Positions 1 to 8,804 of a DNA stretch of 64,000 bases are shown here, piece after piece. The notes below the pieces were generated by a model. It was not told the origin of the DNA. It saw only the letters and a program-made list of their open reading frames with translations, and ran no database searches. Made by a program: the position numbers and the translations under genes. This stretch comes from an uncultured Halomicronema sp. (GTDB lineage Bacteria; Cyanobacteriota; Cyanobacteriia; Phormidesmidales; Phormidesmidaceae): contig CALCCA010000075.1 of the NCBI GenBank assembly GCA_937899725.1, positions 20,477-84,476 on the forward strand, written 5' to 3'. Each line of letters begins with the position of its first letter. The stretch's first letter is position 1.

Positions 1-257
1 GCTCCTCTAAGCATGAGGCGTTCTCCTGTCCATAAGTCTTGGAGGGGCTAACTGCCGCGATCGCCAGGCTACTGCGGAAAGACTGCTATGGCACCCGGCA
101 GCAATGCTCGTGCCAAATTAACCAGACTTGGCGATCTCTAGCGGCGGCTGAATTCTCTTGATGAACTGCTTGGTGGGCTAAGCTTTGGGCGAGGGAGGCG
201 ATTGCGAGCGGGCGATCGCAGTCTGCTTCGCCAGCATCAACGGATCACGGGCATGCA
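1..257. other. no gene seen
   Basis: This left edge downstream of sbtB contains only short reading frames without family resemblance or convincing ribosome binding sites. It has two HIP1-related GATCGC words. I see no RNA gene or repeat here. Confidence 0.5.
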
Positions 258-308
258 ACACAGACACCCAAAAGCCGGGGCATGCCCCCGGCTTTTGGGT
301 GTCTGTGT
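258..308 (-). terminator. long perfect hairpin terminator of sbtAB
   Basis: Two 23-base arms (258-280 and 286-308) are perfectly complementary around a 5-base loop (CATGC). The stem begins 10 bases past the sbtB stop codon. It is much longer than most intrinsic terminators and is nearly symmetrical, so it could stop transcription from both sides. The U-tract on the sbtB side is weak, so it may act as an RNA 3'-end stabiliser as much as a classical terminator. Confidence 0.7.
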
Positions 309-317
309 CGTCTCGAC

Positions 318-695
<378 letters not shown>

Positions 696-789
696 TTAGG
701 GAAGCGGCAACACCGAGCGATCATGCATTGATCTAGCTGCCGCGTTGGTGCCGGTTCAGGGGAGACCGGCAGACCGTAGCCATGCAGGA

Positions 790-1965
790 TTAGCCACCTC
801 CCATCGTTGCCTGAGCAAGCTGAATGAAGAGTGGGATGCAGATAGCCAGAGCAATCGGTGTGCCGACCGCTGTAGACGAGCCGATGTAGGCGGAGGGATT
901 AGCTTTAGGAATGCCAGCGCGCAATGTCGGCGGTCCAGAGATGTCTGAACTAGAGGCGGCGATCACAGACAAGAGTACGACGCCGCCAGGGCTGAAACCA
1001 GTCGTGATGTGGGCAATGTAGCCGAGACCGAAGCCCATAAACCCATGGAGTAACGGCGCCACTACGGCATATAAGGCGTACCACTGACCTACTTGGCGCA
1101 ATTCACCCAGCCTGGACCAAGCTTCCATACCCATTACCAGCATGAGGATCGATAGCAGACCGCGGAATGGTGGATCGTAGAAGCCCTCATAGACCCGCGT
1201 AGGATCAGTCAGAATACCGAGCGCGAGACCGAGCAGCAGAGCCGAGAGGGCAGACCCTTGGAGGCTTTCCTTAATAATGGGCCAGATCTTGACCTGCCCA
1301 CTTGGCGCACCGCCCGAGGCGCTAGAAGCTCCGCCGCCGGTACCGCCCGGTTCACTAGGATATCCATCGGCTGCACCACGCGGGTCAACGTTGGAGTATC
1401 CACCAGCGGCAACGGGCTGCATGCCGCTATATTCTTCCTTCCTGAGATACTCTTCGTTTTTGAGATACTTTTCGCGCTTTTGTTTGCCGGCATAAAGGCT
1501 CGCTAAGACGATCGCGGTCACCAGAGCTGGGATATCCATAAAGGGATAGAGGGCGGCGGACCAGGCCTCGAACTCAATCCCTTCTACATCCAGCAGCGTG
1601 ATGCCAGCGGCGAGAGTCGAGCCGCTCACAGCACCAAACAAGCCGCCGGTCGCAATGGCATCAAAGGTTTTGACACCGGGCAGCTGGGCCAACGTAAAAC
1701 GCGCAATGAATACGACCGAGATGCCGATGATCATGGCGAATAGGGCGGGCAACAGCATCTCCGCCAGATTGGCATCGCGGATGGCAACGCCGCCGCTCAG
1801 GCCAACTTTGATGAGCAGCATGAAGACGATGAACTTATAGACCGCATCGGGAACTGTCAGTCGACTACCGAGAGCGGCAACGAGCATGCCCCCCAGCAGA
1901 AAGCCCAGCGTTGGGGACTGCAACTTCCCCACAAAGAGCGTAAAAAATTCGGACAGAAAATCCAC
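790..1965 (-). CDS. sbtA: SbtA, sodium-dependent bicarbonate transporter
   Basis: A 391-aa inner-membrane bicarbonate/Na+ symporter, part of the inducible high-affinity inorganic carbon uptake system. It has two hydrophobic five-helix halves, each with the glycine/serine-rich segments typical of SbtA (SGSTLAAGIT in the first half, SSSDISGPPTLRAGIPKANPSAYIGSSTAVGTP in the second when read in parts). A long cytoplasmic linker of about residues 165-225 separates them; it is Lys/Glu-rich and then Gly/Ser-rich, longer than I expect for the family, which explains the length above about 375 aa. The start is GTG with a strong AAGGAGGAA Shine-Dalgarno. sbtB follows. SbtA expression in cyanobacteria is induced by low CO2 through LysR-type regulators; see the dyads upstream. 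Confidence 0.93.
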   Translation of the reverse strand: MDFLSEFFTLFVGKLQSPTLGFLLGGMLVAALGSRLTVPDAVYKFIVFMLLIKVGLSGGVAIRDANLAEMLLPALFAMIIGISVVFIARFTLAQLPGVKTFDAIATGGLFGAVSGSTLAAGITLLDVEGIEFEAWSAALYPFMDIPALVTAIVLASLYAGKQKREKYLKNEEYLRKEEYSGMQPVAAGGYSNVDPRGAADGYPSEPGGTGGGASSASGGAPSGQVKIWPIIKESLQGSALSALLLGLALGILTDPTRVYEGFYDPPFRGLLSILMLVMGMEAWSRLGELRQVGQWYALYAVVAPLLHGFMGFGLGYIAHITTGFSPGGVVLLSVIAASSSDISGPPTLRAGIPKANPSAYIGSSTAVGTPIALAICIPLFIQLAQATMGGG

Positions 1966-1987
1966 GGGTAATTCCTCCTTCCTCAGC

Positions 1988-2003
1988 CTCCTCTAAAGAG
2001 GAG
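1988..2003 (-). promoter_or_regulatory. leader hairpin that could compete with the sbtA ribosome binding site
   Basis: Seven-base arms CTCCTCT and AGAGGAG with a two-base loop lie in the sbtA leader, about 10 bases upstream of the Shine-Dalgarno. In the RNA the CUCCUCU arm can pair with its AGAGGAG partner or with the AAGGAGGA ribosome binding site. Two exclusive folds are therefore possible. The pairing is seen; a switching role is inference. Confidence 0.4.
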
Positions 2004-2043
2004 CGATTATGGTGATAAATGAGCTTTAGAGAGTCGAAGAAAA

Positions 2044-2067
2044 TAGGGGTGAAGCGCTTCACCCCTA
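2044..2067. promoter_or_regulatory. 24-bp perfect palindrome upstream of sbtA
   Basis: The half site TAGGGGTGAAGC is followed directly by its reverse complement, giving a gapless 24-bp palindrome 79-102 bases before the sbtA start codon. It could be an operator, a cruciform-forming site, or a small dispersed palindrome of the type common between cyanobacterial genes. Confidence 0.45.
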
Positions 2068-2174
2068 CAGCACAGGTGTTGCGCGAAAACCTGTCGACAG
2101 GATGTCCAGAGATGGCCGTTCTCTGAACGAGGGAGAAGGCGAGCGCGATGCGTCTCAACCTCCATAGATTCAAA

Positions 2175-2217
2175 TCAATGAAGAATTGCTTCCTCATGTG
2201 TCCAACTCTATCATTGA
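2175..2217. promoter_or_regulatory. spaced TCAATGA / TCATTGA dyad upstream of sbtA
   Basis: TCAATGA (2175-2181) and TCATTGA (2211-2217) form an inverted pair with a 29-base spacer. Carbon-responsive LysR-type regulators such as CcmR/NdhR recognise TCAATG-like half sites, so this is a candidate site for low-CO2 control of sbtAB. The spacing is wider than a simple LysR box, so the call is weak. Confidence 0.3.
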
Positions 2218-2252
2218 ACTCGCTGAATCAGGCGACCGGGCAGGCGAATCCG

Positions 2253-2275
2253 GAATGAAATGTTAAATTTCATTC
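2253..2275. promoter_or_regulatory. GAATGAAA-N7-TTTCATTC inverted repeat
   Basis: Perfect 8-bp inverted arms around an AT-rich 7-base spacer, about 290 bases upstream of sbtA. The form suits a dimeric regulator's operator. No gene other than sbtA begins nearby. Confidence 0.35.
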
Positions 2276-3267
2276 ATAAGTTCTGCTTTTGTTTCGAGGC
2301 GTAAACATTCCTTCGCTTAATGCAAACAGAGATGCTAGAGGTCTTCTGCAATTGCGCAACTGTCTATAGTGTTGGCCACTTTACTAAGGACACCTAGGAG
2401 TACTCTGATTCCCAGCGCATCAGCCCTTGGGGCTGTAGTCTTGTCCGCACCAGACTGGCGGCCGCGCTATCCCAACGGCTAGCTGATGAAATCGCGTGAA
2501 GCCTGGGCAAGCATTCCATTGGCTACTACGTTATCTGAGCCCGTCGATTCTGCGGGTCGTGCCGATCTACTCTGCTGCGGACTGCTCAGGCCTGTGGTCT
2601 CTCAAACTCGCTGGCGGGCATCACCGATCGCAGGTAGGAACCCCTGATTATCGCCACCGCAGGCGATTGCCCAGCCTAGCGCTCTATAGCAACATCATTA
2701 CTGATTTCACCCCGCTGGCTGTGTTGACTCAGTGGGTAAAGCTGGCCCGGTTTGACCATTCGATGACTGACTGGTTGCCGCGATCGGTCCTCTTCCACCC
2801 GGCACCCTGAACTCTCTTTGATAATCCAGTTGTTGATCGGCAGCCGTTAGCCAACTGCATGCGGTGCCATAACCAGTATCTCTTGAGTCATCAACTTAGC
2901 GACTTGGCCCCCAGCAGCACTTGCGGAGTTGCGATCGCGTTCCTGAGGCCACCATCCACTCCAAGCGATCACCATACTGGCTGCTGTAACTGACCGGGAA
3001 GAGCTGCTGGTGTTTAAGATCTCCCCCTGGCAAAACCGATAGCAATTGCCCTGGCTTGGCCTGCGTCCTGTGCAACACGGCAGTCGCTGAAGTGACTACT
3101 AGACCGATTGACGGGGCTAAATTCACGCGCCATTGACCGGCGCGATGCCTGGAAGGAAAGGTGCCGCTAGTGCACCGGGGCGATCGCCCGGCAAGGGTCT
3201 GCCTGTTCGTATCGAAAGGCTTCCTATCGCCGTCAGCCAGCAGAACCAGCCGATTTTTTTGAGGCCG
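2276..3267. other. about 1 kb with no convincing gene
   Basis: Open frames here (for example 2496-2810 and 2896-3126) have unnatural composition, no ribosome binding site and no recognisable family. The stretch may be decayed coding sequence or simply the long upstream region of sbtA. Confidence 0.5.
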
Positions 3268-3510
3268 TCAGTCAACTTGGATCTGAGGAATTTCGGTCGG
3301 CGGCACGGGCTCTATCGGCTCACTGTAGCGGGCGATGTTAAACCAGATAATCGCCAGCAGAATACCGGCGCCGCAGCCCAGTAAAAAGATCCAGCCGTGA
3401 GAGGGTTCGAGCACACAGAGTAGCCGGCGATTCTGACCATACACCTGCACCAGCCAGCCCTCATCAGCTTCGGAAATGGGCTGAGATTTTTTTGACTCAA
3501 ATTTATTCAT
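3268..3510 (-). CDS. small single-span membrane protein
   Basis: An 80-aa protein I cannot name. Residues 1-37 are polar and include a compact WLVQVYGQNRRLLCVLEPS segment. Residues about 40-60 form one transmembrane helix with a glycine pair. The last 20 residues are Pro/Glu-rich and probably face the other side of the membrane. Composition and the single well-formed helix suggest a real gene rather than a chance frame. It stands alone between two long gene-poor stretches. No function is suggested. Confidence 0.55.
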   Translation of the reverse strand: MNKFESKKSQPISEADEGWLVQVYGQNRRLLCVLEPSHGWIFLLGCGAGILLAIIWFNIARYSEPIEPVPPTEIPQIQVD

Positions 3511-3863
3511 GGTTTTCGCTTCATGAGTACCAATGGTTGTCTGTTGCTGAGCTGACTGCTGAGAGTCAGCGACGGAAACACCTGGATTCGTTGATCTATG
3601 AATAGAAACAGCACAGCTTTAGGTGTTGTGGCAGCTGCGATAATTCCATTGATTCCTAGACTGGGCTCTATGCCTCTTCGAGGAACCATATCTTTTAGTT
3701 TATGCTGCAATTTCAGTAATCAACCCTCACTGGAGCCAAAGATCCACACAGATTCTTAAAATAGTGGGATAGTTTTTGCTTATAAATAGCCGCTAGAGAC
3801 AGGCTGTTCTACTATCTGTGGGGCGGGCTTTGCCCCCTTTTGGGATCTGTAGAAGCGTTCCCT

Positions 3864-3936
3864 GTGCCCTCTGAAACCACTACAGCTGACGTTGGAGGAA
3901 TCCTCTGTGTCCCCTGAAACCATCATGGCTGACGTC
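3864..3936. repeat. imperfect 30-bp direct repeat at the start of the oxidoreductase gene
   Basis: Bases 3864-3893 and 3907-3936 align without gaps at 23 of 30 positions, with a 43-base offset. Both begin with GTG and share CTGAAACCA and GCTGACGT. The second copy contains the probable start codon of the downstream gene and its first ten codons. The first copy lies upstream in a different frame. Confidence 0.55.
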
Positions 3937-5745
3937 CTCATAGTGGGGGGCGGTACCGGGGGCACAGCCGCCGCCATTCAGGCGGCGCGGCGCGGCGCGC
4001 AGACAGTGCTGGTCAGCGAACTACCTTGGTTGGGAGGCATGTTGACAGCCGCCGGGGTCGCCGCGCCTGACGGCAATGAATTGCGAGCGTGGCAAACCGG
4101 CCTGTGGGGAGCGTTTTTGCGCGCCTTGCAGCGACGACAGCCCGGCGGTTTAGATCATGCTTGGGTCAGCTTCTTTACCTATGAACCTAAGGTGGGCGCG
4201 GCGATTTTTGCTGACTGGGTTAACGCTTTACCCAACTTAAGGTGGATTATCGGCCCGGCACCGAAGGCGGTGGTACGTCAGGGCGATCGCGTGCAGGGGG
4301 TGCGATTTGACGATCTCACTGTTTACGCCAAAATCACCCTAGATGGCACTGAGCTGGGTGATTTGCTGGCCTTGGGTGAGGTGCCTCACCGCTGGGGTTG
4401 GGAAGAGCAGCGTCAGTTCTCAGAACCCAGCGCCCCGCAATCGTTAACCGATCCGCGTGATCCGCTCCACAAGATTATTCAAACCTATCCCGTGCAGTCG
4501 CCAACGTGGGTCGTGCTGCTGCAGGATGATGGTGCCGGTCAAGCGACACCGCTGATTAAGCCGACGGCTGACTACGACCCGAGTCAGTTTCAAGCCGCCT
4601 GGCAGGGCTATGGCCCTGACCGATTTTTGACCTATGGTCAGCTGCCGCAGCGGCAGTTCATGCTCAATTGGCCGCAGCAGGGCAACGACTATGGGGTGGG
4701 GCTCCAGCGTCTAGTAGGTAACCTGGCTGAGCAGCGCGCCTGGGCCGCAGAAGCGATCGCCCACAGCCAAAATTTTGCCTACTTTATGCAGTCAATGTTG
4801 GGACCGCGATACGGGTTGGCGACCACGGCCTTTCCGCAAATCCCTGGTCAGTTGGGGGGCGGTGCTTTTGCCCTCATGCCCTATCATCGCGAGAGCCGTC
4901 GGCTGATCGGGCTGACCACGGTGACTGAGCGCGATATTTTGCCCCTGCCCGGTGAGCGAGCGGCGGCGTTGCCAGTGAACGCCAGCGGGCAGATGAGTGC
5001 GATCGCGATCGGCAACTATCCCAACGATCATCACTATCCCGGTTTTGACTTGCCCTTAGCCCCGAAAGCTGATCGCTGGGGCGGTCGTTGGACGGGAACG
5101 CCGTTCACCATTGCCTATGAAGCCTTGGTGCCGGCGGCGATCGAGGGCCTACTCGTCTGTGACAAAAACATCTCGGTATCCCACATTGCCAATGGCGCCA
5201 CCCGCCTGCAGCCTGTGGTGTTGGGGATTGGTCAAGCGGCCGGGATGGCCGCGGCGCTCTGTGTCGAACGGGGATGTGAACCGCGTGAGTTAGCGGTGGA
5301 GACACTGCAATCGGCCTTGCTCAATGAGCCCACCGCGCCTGCTGCAGTCGTGCCATTAGTCGATAATTTACCCGCTAATCCGGATTGGCGATCGCGGCAA
5401 CTGTATTACCAAAATCATCCAGAAGACTCTTTTCAAACCACTTCTGTTGGCCTTTCATTCCCGCAGTTTTTGAGCAGATCTACGGAAGCGATCCCGAAAC
5501 TTTATGAGTTTGAAGGAACCTTAAAGATCAGCGCAACCGGGAGAAGTTGGCAAGCAAAACTACAGTTTTCCGACGCTCAGGTGCTGGATGTGGTGACGCT
5601 TGATCCAGCTGTCCATCAGGTGATCAGCCAATTCAAAGCCTCGCAATTAATCGCGCTCCAGGGTTATCCCAACTGGGCTGCCGGCTGGCTTCAAGTAATA
5701 GCAATAAAAGCCCATTCGCCAGATTCAGAAATATTACGCAGATAA
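3907..5745 (+). CDS. FAD-dependent oxidoreductase
   Basis: A 612-aa flavoprotein. The N-terminal ADVLIVGGGTGGTAAAIQAA is a textbook Rossmann dinucleotide-binding motif, and PWLGGMLTAAGV follows as in the 'FAD_oxidored' family. A second conserved block near the C-terminal third (KNISVSHIANGATRLQPVV, then GQAAGMAAALC) is the family's C-terminal FAD/substrate-contact signature. The substrate is unknown. The last 110 residues are less conserved. I prefer the GTG at 3907 because GGAGGA lies seven bases before it; an ATG at 3925 is the main alternative and a TTG at 3892 is possible. The gene ends 66 bases before the RGSGR-repeat gene, and co-transcription is possible. Confidence 0.8.
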   Translation: MSPETIMADVLIVGGGTGGTAAAIQAARRGAQTVLVSELPWLGGMLTAAGVAAPDGNELRAWQTGLWGAFLRALQRRQPGGLDHAWVSFFTYEPKVGAAIFADWVNALPNLRWIIGPAPKAVVRQGDRVQGVRFDDLTVYAKITLDGTELGDLLALGEVPHRWGWEEQRQFSEPSAPQSLTDPRDPLHKIIQTYPVQSPTWVVLLQDDGAGQATPLIKPTADYDPSQFQAAWQGYGPDRFLTYGQLPQRQFMLNWPQQGNDYGVGLQRLVGNLAEQRAWAAEAIAHSQNFAYFMQSMLGPRYGLATTAFPQIPGQLGGGAFALMPYHRESRRLIGLTTVTERDILPLPGERAAALPVNASGQMSAIAIGNYPNDHHYPGFDLPLAPKADRWGGRWTGTPFTIAYEALVPAAIEGLLVCDKNISVSHIANGATRLQPVVLGIGQAAGMAAALCVERGCEPRELAVETLQSALLNEPTAPAAVVPLVDNLPANPDWRSRQLYYQNHPEDSFQTTSVGLSFPQFLSRSTEAIPKLYEFEGTLKISATGRSWQAKLQFSDAQVLDVVTLDPAVHQVISQFKASQLIALQGYPNWAAGWLQVIAIKAHSPDSEILRR

Positions 5746-5764
5746 ACTTTCCTGAGGAACAATC

Positions 5765-5804
5765 GACCTCTCTGAAACAAGAGATAGAACCACACAGAGG
5801 GGTC
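5765..5804. promoter_or_regulatory. GACCTCT ... AGAGGGGTC imperfect dyad before the patX-like gene
   Basis: GAGGGGTC at 5797-5804 equals the half site of the HetR operator described upstream of Anabaena hetP (GAGGGGTCTAACCCCTC). Its partner 25 bases upstream is only partly matching (GACCTCT), so a canonical HetR palindrome is not present. The GAGGGG also serves as the probable ribosome binding site of the gene at 5812. Confidence 0.25.
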
Positions 5805-5811
5805 GTCAAAC

Positions 5812-6165
5812 ATGTTTTGTCTACAAAATATCACTCGATACTTTTTGGCTGCAGCCGCCCTAGGCTGCTTGAGCACCAGCGTCATTGCTCCTCAAGGAGC
5901 GTTGTCTCTCGCTGAGGCTAGTGATCGCGACGAGACCAGTCACCGGGGCAGCGGGCGCATTGTAACGCAAGGGCCAGAGGCGATGACTGCTTTAGAAGGC
6001 ATCGCCTATCGCGGCACGGGACGGTTAGAGCAGCGGAACGAACTGAAAGTCGGCCATCGCGGGAGCGGTCGCATCGACAACCAGAGCCCTGATACCCGAG
6101 CGGTGGCCTATCGGGGCAGTGGCCGGGTATCGCCTCGCGGTCTCAGCCGCCCCGAATTTGTCTAG
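5812..6165 (+). CDS. patX: PatX-like secreted precursor with four RG(S/T)GR motifs
   Basis: A 117-aa protein. Residues 1 to about 36 form a Sec-type signal peptide. The mature part carries four copies of an aromatic-RG(S/T)GR hexapeptide: HRGSGR (44-49), YRGTGR (66-71), HRGSGR (82-87) and YRGSGR (100-105), each followed by I, L or V. RGSGR is the active pentapeptide of PatS and HetN, the diffusible inhibitors that bind HetR. PatX proteins with a signal peptide and RG(S/T)GR motifs are known to accompany hetR in filamentous cyanobacteria, including ones that make no heterocysts. Here hetR is the next gene, 373 bases downstream on the same strand. Family membership is inferred from motif, export signal and neighbourhood; whether each copy is released as a peptide is not known. 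A GAGGGG ribosome binding site supports the ATG. Confidence 0.82.
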   Translation: MFCLQNITRYFLAAAALGCLSTSVIAPQGALSLAEASDRDETSHRGSGRIVTQGPEAMTALEGIAYRGTGRLEQRNELKVGHRGSGRIDNQSPDTRAVAYRGSGRVSPRGLSRPEFV

Positions 6166-7522
<1,357 letters not shown>

Positions 7523-7834
7523 CGCTGCTGCCAATCGTCTGGCCTGTTTGGAGCCACGGTGCATAAAGGCGATCGCGCCCTTCCCAACGATGCACCGAAT
7601 TCAGGTTGTTTTCAGAGCGGCCTCACCGCCTGCGGTACTTCTCCTGGTTGAGGATGAGGTTGAACAGCCTGCTGATGGCCTCTGATCAGCCCTGCGGGCA
7701 GGCTTGGGCCAAGATCAGGACAGATTCGGTAAGCGTTTATGGTCGGCGTACACCGCCGAGGTCTGCCAGATGCTGGTGCAAAACTAAGGCGAAAAGTTAC
7801 CCTGGCGAAGAGCACTCGGAGGGAGACTGTCGCC
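7523..7834. other. intergenic stretch without a clear gene
   Basis: Short frames lacking family features fill this stretch between hetR and the phosphodiesterase gene. No clear terminator or RNA gene is visible. Confidence 0.45.
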
Positions 7835-8653
7835 ATGATCATTGCGCAAATATCGGATCTGCACGTGCAGCCAGCAGGCCAGCGGGCCTACGGCATTGTC
7901 GATACGAACCGTTTACTAGCGGCGGCAATCGACCAGCTCAATCGTCTGCAGCCGCAACCTGATCTCGTGATCGCGAGCGGTGATTTAGTCGATGAGCGCA
8001 CCGCAGCTGAGTATGAAATGTTGAAAGCGCTGCTGGCCCCGCTGCGCGCCCCGCTGTATTTGGCGATGGGCAACCATGACAATCGCACGGCCTTTCGCAC
8101 TGTGTTTCCCGACTTGCCGTACTTGCCCCCCACCGGCTTTGTACATTACGTGCTGGAAGAGTATCCGGTGCGCATTATTGTGCTCGACACGTTGGTCGAT
8201 GGCGCCGGCTATGGCGATATGGATGCTGAAAGGTTGACTTGGCTGCAGGCGCAACTGGCTGCTCAACCCCATCAGCCGACCATCATCTTTATGCACCATC
8301 CGCCCTTTGCCACTGGCCTGCTGGGGATGGATCAGTCTCGCTGTCGGGGTAACGAAGCCCTCGCCGATCTCATCGCGCAGCATCCTAATGTGCAGCGGGT
8401 GGCTTGTGGTCACCTGCACCGCTCGATTCAAACGATGTGGGCCGGTACCGTGGGCAGTGTGGCGCCTAGCGTCGCCCATCAAGTTGCCCTCAAGCTGAGC
8501 GAAGCCCAACCCCCCGCCCTAGTGATGGAGCCGCCCGCCTTTCACCTCCACCTGTGGGATGACGCTACGGGACTGGTCACCCATACGGCTTTTATCGGCG
8601 AGTTTGCCGCCTATTCTTGTCAGACGAAAGCGGCGATCGCCCTCTACGCTTAA
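7835..8653 (+). CDS. CpdA-type metallophosphoesterase (probable cyclic nucleotide phosphodiesterase)
   Basis: A 272-aa calcineurin-like phosphoesterase. The metal-ligand blocks appear in order: QISDLH (D-x-H), ASGDLVD (GD), MGNHDNR (GNHD), FMHHPPF and CGHLHR (GHxH). This is the class III cAMP phosphodiesterase arrangement, and the length equals CpdA (about 275 aa). Probable substrates are cAMP or other 2',3'/3',5' cyclic nucleotides; specificity cannot be read from the sequence. The ATG at 7835 is chosen because GGAGGG lies about ten bases upstream; an upstream in-frame ATG would add an unlikely basic leader. cAMP is a ligand of SbtB, so a link with the nearby sbtAB is conceivable but unproven. 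Confidence 0.82.
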   Translation: MIIAQISDLHVQPAGQRAYGIVDTNRLLAAAIDQLNRLQPQPDLVIASGDLVDERTAAEYEMLKALLAPLRAPLYLAMGNHDNRTAFRTVFPDLPYLPPTGFVHYVLEEYPVRIIVLDTLVDGAGYGDMDAERLTWLQAQLAAQPHQPTIIFMHHPPFATGLLGMDQSRCRGNEALADLIAQHPNVQRVACGHLHRSIQTMWAGTVGSVAPSVAHQVALKLSEAQPPALVMEPPAFHLHLWDDATGLVTHTAFIGEFAAYSCQTKAAIALYA

Positions 8654-8804
8654 ATCAAATGTGGCCGGCCAACTGGGGTAGGTGGCAGTGGACAGGCCCA
8701 ACTCAGAACAGTTCTTGGCCGCTGCTGACCAGCGATTCAGCCCGCGAAGACCGACGAAGGGCTGCAGCCTCTACAATTGATTCCACAGGTTTTTGAGCGG
8801 GCCT

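Noticed and set aside
2496..3126. Open frames upstream of the small membrane protein
   Set aside because: Composition is not protein-like, no ribosome binding site, no family resemblance; treated as non-coding.
7739..7834. N-terminal extension of the phosphodiesterase from the first in-frame ATG
   Set aside because: The added 32 residues are basic and not domain-like, while the ATG at 7835 has GGAGGG upstream and gives the normal family length.
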